From assembly GCA_018713485.1 (NCBI GenBank), contig DVOQ01000016.1, positions 24,953-88,952 on the forward strand: a DNA stretch of 64,000 nucleotides, written 5' to 3'. The notes under the pieces are model-generated. The model had not been told where the DNA came from, searched no databases, and saw only the letters and a program-made list of their open reading frames with translations. The position numbers were made by a program, and so were the translations under genes. Shown piece by piece: positions 8,702 through 18,808 of the stretch. The stretch comes from Candidatus Avisuccinivibrio pullicola (GTDB lineage Bacteria; Pseudomonadota; Gammaproteobacteria; Enterobacterales; Succinivibrionaceae). The stretch's first letter is position 1. Each line of letters starts with the position of its first letter.

Positions 8702-9856
8702 TTACTTTGAGCTCAGGGTGAACAGGGTGATCTCCCCCGAAGTGCCAAGACGCGGCACGTAGCCGCACCACAGGCCGCTGCCGTCACTGACATAGAGCAG
8801 GGTATGCCGAAGCTGATAGAGGCCTTCAACGAAACCTGAGTTGGCATTGGCTGTCACGCCCTTTAAATAGCTGATCTGACCGCCGTGCGTATGTCCCGAG
8901 AGAATGAGATCGGGAGCGTCCTCACGTGCGGCGTACTCAGCGGCATGGCGGGGCTGATGACTTAGGAGAATGGTAAAGTCAGCGTTCTGTGTGCCCTTAA
9001 GGGCCTGATCGGGACTGGGACCCTCAAAGCCGCGCGAGGGGGCGGAATCATCAGGAAGTCCCGCCACGGCGAGCGTGGCTGCGCCCACCTTCAGGGTCAC
9101 GTTATCGTTAAGGAGAAGTTTAAGGCCCTCCTTACGGTAATAATCCATCCATTCCTTAAAATCGGTGATGTATTCATGGTTGCCGCTTACAAAATAGGTG
9201 CCTAAGGGGGCCTGAAGGTTCTTAAGGGGTTCGAGACTGTGCGCGCGGGCGGCTGGAGTGCCGTCGCTCTGATCGCCCGTGACGAGGATGAGATCGGGCT
9301 TTAAGGCATTCACCTTCTCAACGATGGCCGCTGTGCGTTTCTGAAGAAAGAGGGGGCTTGCATGTATGTCCGTCACCTGCACGACTTTAAGTCCTGAAAG
9401 CTCCTCGGGTAGTGCGGAGTAGCTTAAGGGAACGGCTTTGATTTCCGGCACTCTGACTCCCTCATAGGTGGCAAAGAGCGCAAGAGGTACGTAGATAAGA
9501 ATGAAGAGACGCGTGAGACGGTGACGCCAGAGCTTAAAGGACTGCGACTTGAAGCGGTTTCTGAAAAAACGGCTGAGGATGAGGGTCAGGGCATCGTAGG
9601 CGAGAGCCCAGGGCAGCACCAGCGTTCCCAGGACGACAGTGGCGGCAGTGATGAGAAGCGGGTAGTAAAGGGATCTGAAATCATAGTAGTTGCCAATGGA
9701 CAGCAGCGCCTGATGCAGGGCACCGAGCAGGGCAGCGCCCAGACATAAAAGAAGCACATAGAGACGGGGTAAGCCGGCGCCTGCAGCCATACGGTGCACG
9801 CTGTAGCCTGCAATGAAGGCGGAAATCAGGACAATGGAAATAAAGATGACGGTCAT
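8702..9856 (-). CDS. Membrane-anchored metallophosphoesterase (YkuE/YaeI-like)
   Basis: N-terminal TMs; 'VVQVTDIHAS', 'LVTGDQSDG', 'YFVSGNHEY', 'ILLSHQP', 'DLILSGHTHGGQ' calcineurin-like motifs. Confidence 0.9.
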   Translation of the reverse strand: MTVIFISIVLISAFIAGYSVHRMAAGAGLPRLYVLLLCLGAALLGALHQALLSIGNYYDFRSLYYPLLITAATVVLGTLVLPWALAYDALTLILSRFFRNRFKSQSFKLWRHRLTRLFILIYVPLALFATYEGVRVPEIKAVPLSYSALPEELSGLKVVQVTDIHASPLFLQKRTAAIVEKVNALKPDLILVTGDQSDGTPAARAHSLEPLKNLQAPLGTYFVSGNHEYITDFKEWMDYYRKEGLKLLLNDNVTLKVGAATLAVAGLPDDSAPSRGFEGPSPDQALKGTQNADFTILLSHQPRHAAEYAAREDAPDLILSGHTHGGQISYLKGVTANANSGFVEGLYQLRHTLLYVSDGSGLWCGYVPRLGTSGEITLFTLSSK

Positions 9857-10218
9857 AGCTCTCTCCTTCGCCCGCTTAGTGTAAGACAGGGGCAGCCGTC
9901 CCTCAAGATCCTGGAAGGGATACTGCCCTCAGGGAGAGTTTTGGGCAAGAAAGTGCCTCAATCTGACAGAACGGGGGAGTTATGCAGAGGCAGGACCTCC
10001 TTTACGGAAGCAGAGTGCGTCACCTCAGTGCAGGGCGTAAAATCCTTAAGAAACTTAGTGACTTAGCCTGAGTCTTGTTTATAATAGGTCGTTACGCTGT
10101 CTGCACTGTGTGCAGAGCGTCAGTACGGATGCGCCCGGCCCTGCCTTTCCTGAAGAAGGTATGTGGTAAGGAGTGCTTCGTTTTATGCTTTTTTAGTCGG
10201 ATGTTTGCAGGAGTTTCT

Positions 10219-11163
10219 ATGGAAACCCAGAAAGAAGAACAGCTTCAGGATACACAGGCCACAGCTGCTGTGGCTCCTGTGACCCCCGAAAATCCCGCGG
10301 CGGAAACCGAGGCGCAGCAGCCACAGCAGGATCCGCCTGGCGGAGTGCCGGGCAGCCGTTCCGAGCATATCAAGGCTGCTCTTGAGGTTTTATATCAGCG
10401 CTACCCCAAGTGCTTCTTCCGTGACGGTGATTTAAAGCCGCTTAAGGTCGGTATCTTAGAGGATCTCAAGAAGGCCGTCCCCGAAATGGAAGGCATGTCC
10501 ATTTCCAAGCTGCGTGCCGCCGTGCGCATGTATACCACCCGTCTGCGCTATCTTTACAATGTGCAGGAAGGCGTGATGCGCATTGATCTTGACGGTAACG
10601 AGACCGAAGCCTGCACCGCAGAGCATCAGGCTTACGCCAAGGAAAAGTTCAACGAAATTAACACCAAGCGTAAGGAAAACCAGCTCAAAAAGCAGCAGAT
10701 GCAGGAGCAGGGCCAGAAGCCTGGCCAGAGACCGGGCCGTAAGTTTAACGGCAAGCCCGGCTTCAGAAAGGGTGGTAAGCCCGGCTTCCAGAACCGTCAG
10801 GGCGGCAAGCCCTTTAACCGTGAGGGCGGTTTCCAGCGCCGTGACGGTGCTCCCCGTCCTCAGGGACAGTTCCGTCAGGGACCGCGTCCCGAGGGCTTTA
10901 AGAAGTCTGCACCCAAGGTGGGGTTTGCCGGAGCCGCCGGTTCGCGACTCAAGAAGGACTTCAAGGTACCGAGGATCACCATTAATGCCTCCAGTCACGC
11001 CTCCGAGCTGACGCAGGGTACAGAGGTGCTGGTGAAGACCCAGGCCGGGTTCTCCCGCGGTACCGTGAAGGAAAATGCCCAGGGCGGCGTGGTCACCGTT
11101 ACCATGCAGAACGGCATGACACTGACCTTACCGGTCAGCCGCGTGTCCGTCGCCTCTAATTAA
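10219..11163 (+). CDS. proQ: ProQ/FinO RNA chaperone with RG/KPGF-rich linker and C-terminal Tudor-like domain
   Basis: 'ALEVLYQRYPKCFFRDGDLKPLKVGILEDL' ProQ domain; start moved to ATG 10219 with GCAGGAG upstream; followed by prc as in enterobacteria. Confidence 0.88.
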   Translation: METQKEEQLQDTQATAAVAPVTPENPAAETEAQQPQQDPPGGVPGSRSEHIKAALEVLYQRYPKCFFRDGDLKPLKVGILEDLKKAVPEMEGMSISKLRAAVRMYTTRLRYLYNVQEGVMRIDLDGNETEACTAEHQAYAKEKFNEINTKRKENQLKKQQMQEQGQKPGQRPGRKFNGKPGFRKGGKPGFQNRQGGKPFNREGGFQRRDGAPRPQGQFRQGPRPEGFKKSAPKVGFAGAAGSRLKKDFKVPRITINASSHASELTQGTEVLVKTQAGFSRGTVKENAQGGVVTVTMQNGMTLTLPVSRVSVASN

Positions 11164-11196
11164 TGCGCCTTTTAAAGGTCAGTTAAGGACAAGAAC

Positions 11197-13374
11197 GTGC
11201 GTGAGCTTTTAAAACTGGTTCTGATCGTACCCCTGTGCCTGATTTTCACGGCAGAGGCTAAACTCACAGTTCCGGATGCCGAGGATGTGCCCGTGCTCAC
11301 CTCGCAGAGCGTGCACTATACCGCCTGCTCGCGCACGGCCAATTATTTCTTAAGGGCGCACTACAAGCCCGTGGCAGTCAATGACGCTTTTGCCGATCAC
11401 GTCCTTGACCGCTATCTTTACTTCATGGATTACAACCGCTCGCTGTATACGCAAAAGGAAGTGGACGCTATTCACACGCACCGCGATCGTATCCTGCGGG
11501 CCATTACCTACTGTGATCTGGCTTATCCCTTTGAGCTTTACAACGACAGCTTAAGACGCCGCTTCAATAAGTATTCCTTCTTTGTGGAGGCGGTGAAGGG
11601 AGATCTCGATCTCAGCACACATGAGCGTGTCGAATTTGACCGCCGCGAGGTGCCGTATCCTGCCTCTGAGGACGAGATTAGGGCCTTATGGCTAAGCGAA
11701 ATCAAGAATGAATATGTAAATCAGCTCTTAAATGACAAGAGCCCTGCGGAGGCTAAGCAGCGCTTAAGACGCCGTTACGAGGCGGCCTTGGGCAAGTTAG
11801 TGCAGACTAAGTCCGAGGACGCCTTCTCGGCCTTTGAAAATGCCTTTGCCACCGCCATTGATCCGCATACCTCTTATTTAAGTCCCGATGACAGCGAGAA
11901 CTTCAACGACGATATCAATCTCTCCCTGGAGGGAATCGGCGCGGTTCTCACTTCCGAAGACGAGTTCACGGTCATTAACAGCCTGCTGCCTGGATCGCCT
12001 GCCGAGCTTTCCAGAAAACTCAAGGCCAATGACCGCATCGTGGGCGTGACTCAGGAGGATGGCACCTACGAGGACATCATCGGCTGGCGGCTTAGCGATG
12101 TAGTGAAGCGTATCAAGGGGCCCAAGGGATCTAAGGTGACTCTTGACATCGAGCGTGAGGGAACGGGCGGCGCGGCCTCCCGCACCTTCCAGGTGACCCT
12201 GGTGCGTGACCGTATCCGTCTCCAGGATCGCGAGGCCAAGGGCGAGGTGAAGGAAGTCAATGGCCAGAAGGTCGGCGTGATCTCGATTAAGAGCTTCTAC
12301 ACCAACTTAAATCAGGATATCCGCCGCGAGATCACCAGGTTAAAGGAAGAGGACATTAAGGCCCTTGTTATCGATCTGCGCTCCAATGGCGGCGGTCTCC
12401 TTCCCGAGGCGACTCTGTCTACCGGACTTTTCATTAAAGACGGTCCGGTGGTGCAGGTGCGCGATACTGTGGGTAATGTCATTCCCCAGGTGGACTCGGA
12501 CAGTGACGTGGCCTATGATGGCCCCTTAGTGGTGCTGATTAACCGACTTTCGGCTTCCAGTTCCGAGATCATGGCGGCGGCTCTGCGCGATTATGGCCGG
12601 GCGCTGATTGTCGGTGATACCTCCTTTGGCAAGGGTACGGTGCAGCAGAACCGTCCCCTGGCCCGCGTCTACGACTTTGACGGTTCGCAGTTAGGCTCCA
12701 TTCATTACACCATCGCTAAGTTCTACCGCATTACCGGCGGATCGACGCAGTTAAAGGGCGTAACCCCGGATATCGCTTTCCCGGGGCTCGTGGATGACAG
12801 CGAAATCGGTGAAAGATCCGAACCCTTTGCGCTGGCCTGGGACAAGATCAATCCCACGCCGTACACCGGTATTTACAATATTGACGCTTATGTGCCGGAA
12901 CTGAAGCGCCGCCATGAGGAGCGCGTGGCGCATAACCTTGCCTTCTCCATCATGCGCGAGGATATGGATCGCTATTTAAAGCAGAAGGCCGAAGGCTCCG
13001 TGACCGTCAACCTGAAGGAACGCGAGGCCCTAAAGAAGGAAGAGGACGCGCGTCACTTAAAGAACGTCAATGCCCGTTTAGAGGAGATGGGTGAGAAGCC
13101 GGTTAAAAAGGTCGGTGATTTACCCGAGGACTTCGAGTTCCCGGATGCCCTCTTAAATGAGGCTGTCAACATCGCTCTTGATTTTGCCTCGCTCATTGAA
13201 GAGCACGTCTATAAGGCCGAGGGCACCCCTGAGTTTACGCGCTTTTCCCTGACTCAGACGATGCTGCCGGATAAGGCCGAGGACGAGGTATTAGACACGG
13301 AAAGTCAGATCGTCTCCAAGGATCCGGATACCGGCAAGGCACCGGCGGAGGCGGTCGAAAGTCAGGTACAGTAG
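11197..13374 (+). CDS. prc: Carboxy-terminal processing protease (tail-specific protease)
   Basis: PDZ + 'SASSSEIMAAALRDYGRALIVGDTSFGKGTVQ' S41 motif, DUF3340-like C-terminus. Confidence 0.95.
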   Translation: MRELLKLVLIVPLCLIFTAEAKLTVPDAEDVPVLTSQSVHYTACSRTANYFLRAHYKPVAVNDAFADHVLDRYLYFMDYNRSLYTQKEVDAIHTHRDRILRAITYCDLAYPFELYNDSLRRRFNKYSFFVEAVKGDLDLSTHERVEFDRREVPYPASEDEIRALWLSEIKNEYVNQLLNDKSPAEAKQRLRRRYEAALGKLVQTKSEDAFSAFENAFATAIDPHTSYLSPDDSENFNDDINLSLEGIGAVLTSEDEFTVINSLLPGSPAELSRKLKANDRIVGVTQEDGTYEDIIGWRLSDVVKRIKGPKGSKVTLDIEREGTGGAASRTFQVTLVRDRIRLQDREAKGEVKEVNGQKVGVISIKSFYTNLNQDIRREITRLKEEDIKALVIDLRSNGGGLLPEATLSTGLFIKDGPVVQVRDTVGNVIPQVDSDSDVAYDGPLVVLINRLSASSSEIMAAALRDYGRALIVGDTSFGKGTVQQNRPLARVYDFDGSQLGSIHYTIAKFYRITGGSTQLKGVTPDIAFPGLVDDSEIGERSEPFALAWDKINPTPYTGIYNIDAYVPELKRRHEERVAHNLAFSIMREDMDRYLKQKAEGSVTVNLKEREALKKEEDARHLKNVNARLEEMGEKPVKKVGDLPEDFEFPDALLNEAVNIALDFASLIEEHVYKAEGTPEFTRFSLTQTMLPDKAEDEVLDTESQIVSKDPDTGKAPAEAVESQVQ

Positions 13375-13406
13375 GGATCTGACCGGCCGTGACAGAACAG
13401 GCTAAG

Positions 13407-13428
13407 GGGCGGCGCAGGCCGCCCTTTT
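13407..13428 (+). terminator. Intrinsic terminator after prc
   Basis: GGGCGGC-GCAG-GCCGCCC-TTTT. Confidence 0.75.
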
Positions 13429-13464
13429 GCTGAGAATAAAACCTAACGTAACCGGAGATAAGTA

Positions 13465-16092
13465 ATGGCAGGCTTTCAGGCACAGAAACGACTTGATTAT
13501 CAGGAACCCCCCTTTACCGCTACGGACACGGAATTAGAGTTTTTCCTTTCCGATGAATATACGCGGGTGCGTCAGGTGACCCGCTATAAGCGTCTCACTA
13601 AAGACCGTAGCGTGCCTTTGCGCCTTGACGGTGAGGACATGGAGCTTATTTCGGTGCGCCTCAACGGTCAGGAAGTGCGTCCGCAGGTGGATCCGAAAGG
13701 TCTGACGCTTGCTGGGGTGCCGGATGATTTCGAGCTGTCGCTTGAAAATGTTATCGCCCCGGCCTCCAATACCACCCTGATGGGTCTCTATAAGTCCAAT
13801 GGCGTGTTCTGCACTCAATGTGAGCCTGAGGGCTTCAGGCGCATAACGTATTTCCTGGACCGTCCGGATGTGCAGTGCCGCTATACCGTGACGATTCACG
13901 CCCCGGCCTACGGCTGCCCGGTGCTGCTTTCCAACGGCAATCTGATTAAGGAAGGCGAGGATCGTGACGGCTATTACTGCATGTGGCAGGATCCCTTCCC
14001 CAAGCCCTCCTATCTCTTTGCGCTGGTGGCAGGTCCCTTTGACATTCTCACCGACACCTATACCACGGGATCGGGCCGTAAGGTCAGCTGTCAGGTCTAT
14101 GTAGACCGCGGCGCAGGTCCGCGCGGCAAATATGCCCTGGAGTCCATCAAGACGGCGATGCGCTTTGACGAGGAGCGCTTCGGGCTTGAATACGATCTCG
14201 ACAATTTCAAGCTCGTGGCGGTAGATTTCTTCAATCAGGGGGCCATGGAGAATAAGTCGCTCAATATCTTTAACTCCAAGTTGGTGCTCGTGGATGCGGC
14301 CACGGCCACGGATAACGATTTCTATAACGTCGAGAGCGTGGTGGGGCATGAATACTTCCACAACTGGACGGGCGACAGAGTGACGCTGCGCGACTGGTTC
14401 CAGCTTTCGCTTAAAGAGTCTTTAACCGTGTTCCGCGATGAGGAATTCTCCGCCACCACGGTAAGCCGGGCCTTAAGCCGTCTCAAGGCCGTCGAAGTCA
14501 TCAAGGGACCGCAGTTTGCCGAGGATGCCTCGCCCATGGCCCATGCCGTGCGCCCTGACGAGGTCACCGAGATGAACAATTTCTACACCGTGACCATTTA
14601 CGACAAGGGCGCCGAGGTCATCCGCATGATTCACACGCTGCTCGGTGAAAAGCTCTTTGTCAAAGGCATGCGCCATTACCTTAGTGTGCATGACGGTAAG
14701 TCCGCCACTATTGATGATTTCGTGAAGGCCATGGAAGAGGTTTCGGGAAAATCCTTAGAGAAATTCATGCGCTGGTATACCCAGGCGGGTACCCCGACCC
14801 TGAAGGCGCACTGGGAGCAGGAGGGCTCTGAGCTTACCCTGATGCTCTCCCAGAGCACCGGGCCCACCTTAAAACAGCCGGCCACGGAGCCCTTTGTCAT
14901 TCCCGTGCGTCTGTCCTTTATGGATAAGTCAGGACAGAAGGTCACGCCTCCGGAGCTTGCCGGGAGCGGCGTCATTATCCTTGAAAATGAGAGTGCGGAG
15001 TATGTCTTTACGGGCCTGCCGCCAGAGGCTCTGCCGGTGCTCCTTGAGGATTTTTCAGCCCCGGTGCGCCTTGAGGCCCCGTACAGCGAGGAGGATTACA
15101 GCCACATTCTCGCTTTTGCCTCCGATCCCTACAGCCGTTATGCAGCCTGCGAAGGCCTTATCGAGCGTTATCTAAAGGATAATTTAGCGAAGGCGCAGCA
15201 GCATGAACCCTTGCCGGAGCCTCATGCCCTGAGCGCCGCTTTTGCTGCGGTGGCTGAAGGCTTTGAAAAGGAAGAGGATCCCCTGGTGACGGCGGAGCTT
15301 ATCCGGGTGCCGCCGCTGGCCACGCTGATGCAGATGTTCCCCGTCATTGATCTTGATGCCCTGCATACGCTGCGTGAGCATCTGGAGACGCGTCTTGCCG
15401 TAAACCTGGAGGAGCACTTTGCCAGACTGTATGAAAAGACCCGCCTCAGGGGGGCCTACCGTTATCAGGTAAAGGATTATGCCTGCCGCAGCGCAGGTAA
15501 TCTCGCTTTAAAGATGCTCGTCATAGCGATGTGCGCCACGGAGCGTAAAGCTCAGGCCGACGCACTGGTGCGCGGTCATTTTGAGAAGGCCAATAATATG
15601 ACGGATTTCCTTGCCGCCATGACGCTGGCCATTCATCATGAACTGCCCTGCAGGGAAGCGGTTGTCAGTGAGTTTACCGTCCGCCACGGTGACGATCCTC
15701 TGGTCTACGACAATTATTTCCGCATCATGGGTCAGGCCGAGGGCGAAAGCGCCGTCTACGACGTGCGCCGCCTGATGCGCGATCCGCATTTTGATATCGG
15801 CAATCCCAACCGCCTGCGCGCCCTCGTGGGCTCCCTGGTGCTTAACAATCCGTGGGCATTCTACCGTAAGGATGGCACCGGTATGCTGCTTGCCTACGAC
15901 GTCATCAATGAGCTCAATAACGTCAATCCCATGATGGCCGCACGTATGGTGACTCCGCTTTTAAGCTTCCGCCGCTTTGATCCTGAGCGTCAGGCGCTGT
16001 GCCGTGAGTATTTAGACAAACTGCGTGCCCGTCCCGATCTGGCCCGTGACGTCTATGAAAAGGTGGAGGCGGCTTTAAGCGAGAGGCAGTAA
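13465..16092 (+). CDS. pepN: Aminopeptidase N
   Basis: 'GAMENKSLNIFN', 'VVGHEYFHNWTGDRVT' (HExxH..) M1 motifs, DUF3458-type C-terminus. Confidence 0.97.
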   Translation: MAGFQAQKRLDYQEPPFTATDTELEFFLSDEYTRVRQVTRYKRLTKDRSVPLRLDGEDMELISVRLNGQEVRPQVDPKGLTLAGVPDDFELSLENVIAPASNTTLMGLYKSNGVFCTQCEPEGFRRITYFLDRPDVQCRYTVTIHAPAYGCPVLLSNGNLIKEGEDRDGYYCMWQDPFPKPSYLFALVAGPFDILTDTYTTGSGRKVSCQVYVDRGAGPRGKYALESIKTAMRFDEERFGLEYDLDNFKLVAVDFFNQGAMENKSLNIFNSKLVLVDAATATDNDFYNVESVVGHEYFHNWTGDRVTLRDWFQLSLKESLTVFRDEEFSATTVSRALSRLKAVEVIKGPQFAEDASPMAHAVRPDEVTEMNNFYTVTIYDKGAEVIRMIHTLLGEKLFVKGMRHYLSVHDGKSATIDDFVKAMEEVSGKSLEKFMRWYTQAGTPTLKAHWEQEGSELTLMLSQSTGPTLKQPATEPFVIPVRLSFMDKSGQKVTPPELAGSGVIILENESAEYVFTGLPPEALPVLLEDFSAPVRLEAPYSEEDYSHILAFASDPYSRYAACEGLIERYLKDNLAKAQQHEPLPEPHALSAAFAAVAEGFEKEEDPLVTAELIRVPPLATLMQMFPVIDLDALHTLREHLETRLAVNLEEHFARLYEKTRLRGAYRYQVKDYACRSAGNLALKMLVIAMCATERKAQADALVRGHFEKANNMTDFLAAMTLAIHHELPCREAVVSEFTVRHGDDPLVYDNYFRIMGQAEGESAVYDVRRLMRDPHFDIGNPNRLRALVGSLVLNNPWAFYRKDGTGMLLAYDVINELNNVNPMMAARMVTPLLSFRRFDPERQALCREYLDKLRARPDLARDVYEKVEAALSERQ

Positions 16093-16322
16093 TGTACGGC
16101 TTAAAGAAGTTTCATTTCGCGCTGCGTATCCCCAGAGAGGAGCTGATGCGGGTTTATACCGGCTCGGCTCAGCATCTGGTGGTACGCTGTGAAGAGGGAG
16201 TGACGCTGCAGCTTGATGCCAGTCACCTGCGCTCCTTCACTACGCTCTCGGGGATCTACGGCCGTTTTGAGCTGGTGGTTAACGCCGAGAACCGTTTCGT
16301 TTCCTTAAAACAGATAGGATAG
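16092..16322 (+). CDS. DUF2835 family protein
   Basis: 'RIPREELMRVYTGSAQHLVVRCEEGVTLQLDASHLRSFTTLSGIYGRFEL'; between pepN and pyrD. Confidence 0.8.
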   Translation: MYGLKKFHFALRIPREELMRVYTGSAQHLVVRCEEGVTLQLDASHLRSFTTLSGIYGRFELVVNAENRFVSLKQIG

Positions 16323-16330
16323 ATAGAAAG

Positions 16331-17356
16331 ATGTCACTTTACGCGCTCTACCCATATCTCATCCGTCCCTTCGTGTTTATGCTCGATCCTGAGGACGCCC
16401 ACACCATGACCATTAAGGCCGGACGTATGCTCTCCTCCCCGCTGTTACGCCCGTTCTTCGGACAGTCAGTTCCCGACAGGCCCGTCGAGGTGATGGGGCT
16501 TAAATTCCGTCATCCCCTGGGGCTTGCTGCCGGCATGGATAAAAACGGTGACTGCATTGACTATTTGGGGGGCCTTGGCTTTTCGCATCTTGAATTAGGC
16601 ACGGTTACCCCGCGTGCGCAAGAGGGCAATCCGCGTCCCCGCATGTTCCGTGTCAAAGAGGCCCGCGGTCTGATTAACCGCATGGGTTTTAATAATAAGG
16701 GTGTTGATTATCTGACCGTCAATCTCACGCGCCGCACCTATAAGGGGATCATCGGCGTCTCGATCGGCAAGAACGAGACCACGCCGCTGGAAAACGCGGC
16801 TGATGACTATCTGTACTGTATGCGCAAGGTCTATGCGCATTGTGATTACATCGCCGTCAACGTCTCCTGCCCTAATACGCCGGGGCTTACCGCTTTACAG
16901 GAGGCTGAACCTCTGGTGGCCTTAATCAGGACCTTAAAGGAAGAGCAGAAGAGTCTCAGCCGGAATACCGGCCGCTATGTGCCGCTTGTAGTCAAGATTT
17001 CCCCCGATCTGACTCCTGTGCAGTTAGAGGCGGTATGCGACGCCTGCGTGCGCCTGAGCGTCGATGGCATGAGCTGTACCAATACCACCACCGATCGCGA
17101 GGTCATTCATGGTCTGCCTCACGCAGGAGAGTGGGGAGGACTTTCGGGTGAACCGCTGAAGCAGCGCAGTACCGAGGTTCTGAAAAAGGTTGCGGAATAT
17201 ACGGCGGGTAAACTTCCTCTCATCGGGATTGGCGGGATAAGCGGCGCCGTGTCGGCCCGCGAGAAGCTCAATGCCGGCGCCAGCCTGCTGCAGCTCTATT
17301 CGGCCTTTGTCTATCAGGGACCGTCCATTATCGGCAAGGTAGTAAGTAACCTCTAG
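16331..17356 (+). CDS. pyrD: Quinone-dependent dihydroorotate dehydrogenase
   Basis: 'GLAAGMDKNGDCIDYLGGLGFSHLELGTVTP', 'NVSCPNTPGL', 'PLIGIGGI' motifs. Confidence 0.97.
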   Translation: MSLYALYPYLIRPFVFMLDPEDAHTMTIKAGRMLSSPLLRPFFGQSVPDRPVEVMGLKFRHPLGLAAGMDKNGDCIDYLGGLGFSHLELGTVTPRAQEGNPRPRMFRVKEARGLINRMGFNNKGVDYLTVNLTRRTYKGIIGVSIGKNETTPLENAADDYLYCMRKVYAHCDYIAVNVSCPNTPGLTALQEAEPLVALIRTLKEEQKSLSRNTGRYVPLVVKISPDLTPVQLEAVCDACVRLSVDGMSCTNTTTDREVIHGLPHAGEWGGLSGEPLKQRSTEVLKKVAEYTAGKLPLIGIGGISGAVSAREKLNAGASLLQLYSAFVYQGPSIIGKVVSNL

Positions 17357-18150
17357 TTCCTTCCTCCGTGTCAGAGCGCCATGACTGTTCTCTGACACGG
17401 CACTTCTCCATAATATTTTCTTCAGTACGGAAAAACGCGGATACAGGTGCCATACCTGTATACCGGGTGTCGTTTAGTTATACGTTACCGAGAATAAGAG
17501 CACTCTCATCTCATGAGGAGCTCAGGGAATGGGTAAACGGAGGAGGTAATGCATAATTGAGAGGAAGAGGGAGTAATGTGAGAGGCTCTGTCCCCGGCTT
17601 TGAAAAAGACGTTGCGGTAGGGGAAGAGAGGTAAGCTGCGGCAGAAAAGAGAGCAGAGTGGCTAGCATAAAAAAGAACTGGCAGTTAAAAATGATAATAT
17701 CTGTATACTTTGGTTAATTTACGTTTCTTAAACAATAGTATTTACAATTAAAAGTATTAAACGGTAAACTCTCAATAAGCAGAAGAGAATAGGGAGCTAA
17801 ATTCAGAAAGAACATAGTAATCAGGGGTATCGGAGGCTATGTCAAAAAGCTGACAAGTGTTCCGGACAGAGGGGGGGGATTCTTCTTAAGAAATACAGAT
17901 TATTTAAGTATTTAAATGTGTAAGAGGCAGCCTGGCAGAGACAGTTAGGAAAAGGATTGAAAAACTGTGATAAAGATCGGATTGATATTTGAGTAAGTTG
18001 GCACGCAATTAGCAATGATTAACGTGTGTAAAGTAATCTTTACTAAAAACCGGAGGTGGCTCACAAAAATAAGCAGAATAGCTTTTTACTTTTAAGCGCC
18101 GATTGGCTACAATAAACCTGAAATTAAATTACAAACAGGAAATCATTTCG

Positions 18151-18720
18151 GTGAAATTCACGTTAAGCGCCTCCTGGACATGGGATTACCACCCTATAGG
18201 AAACGCTGAGTATCTGGCCCTTAATCTGGTAAGCGATGAAGGAGAAAAGTTCTTCTTCAACACCTGCTACCGCAAAGAAGATCTGCTTTCTCTCCCGCAG
18301 ACGGGTCAGGCCTTTACCGTGGAAGACGCCCTGTTACTTACGGATTTCCAGGACGGTTTGTATGACATCAACCTTCAGGATCGCTGGTGCATGCCGCTGG
18401 CCCTGACTGCTTTAGCCTGTGCCCGCTTTGTGCGTCTGCCCAATCCGAGCGGTGGCCGTATGTATCTCCCTTACGGCGGCCGGGAGGCAATTTACCGTGG
18501 GCAGGTAGTCTCTCTCTACGCCAAGGAAGGCGGGGTGGGTGATTTCATCGTCCTCGATGATCTCCCTGACGGGGACGTTTACCGGTTGATGCTGCTGAAT
18601 AATGAATGGGATCTCGGCCGCTATGTCTTAAAGCAGGGCATGATGGTGCGCGTTTCCTCAAGCGTGATTTGTCCGTACCGTTCCGTTGATATTTCAAGGA
18701 GAACAGTCCGTTACGCTTAG
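18151..18720 (+). CDS. zapC: Cell division protein ZapC-like
   Basis: 'WTWDYHPIGNAEYLALNL...FFNTCYRKEDLL' resembles ZapC; downstream of pyrD as in E. coli; GTG 18151 with AGGA upstream preferred over the TTG of the ORF track. Confidence 0.72.
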   Translation: MKFTLSASWTWDYHPIGNAEYLALNLVSDEGEKFFFNTCYRKEDLLSLPQTGQAFTVEDALLLTDFQDGLYDINLQDRWCMPLALTALACARFVRLPNPSGGRMYLPYGGREAIYRGQVVSLYAKEGGVGDFIVLDDLPDGDVYRLMLLNNEWDLGRYVLKQGMMVRVSSSVICPYRSVDISRRTVRYA

Positions 18721-18772
18721 TTCCTCTTTCTTTCCTAAGTTGCTGTAGTCTTAACGAAAGTTAGGATGGCTT

Positions 18773-18808
18773 ATCCCCTCAGTTGCTCCACGGAGGGGAT
18801 TTTTTTTG
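18773..18808 (+). terminator. Intrinsic terminator after zapC
   Basis: ATCCCCTC-N12-GAGGGGAT followed by TTTTTTT. Confidence 0.85.

Noticed and set aside
13534-14361. 275-aa ORF on the minus strand inside pepN
   Set aside because: Shadow ORF opposite a high-confidence, codon-biased gene; translation has no recognisable family.
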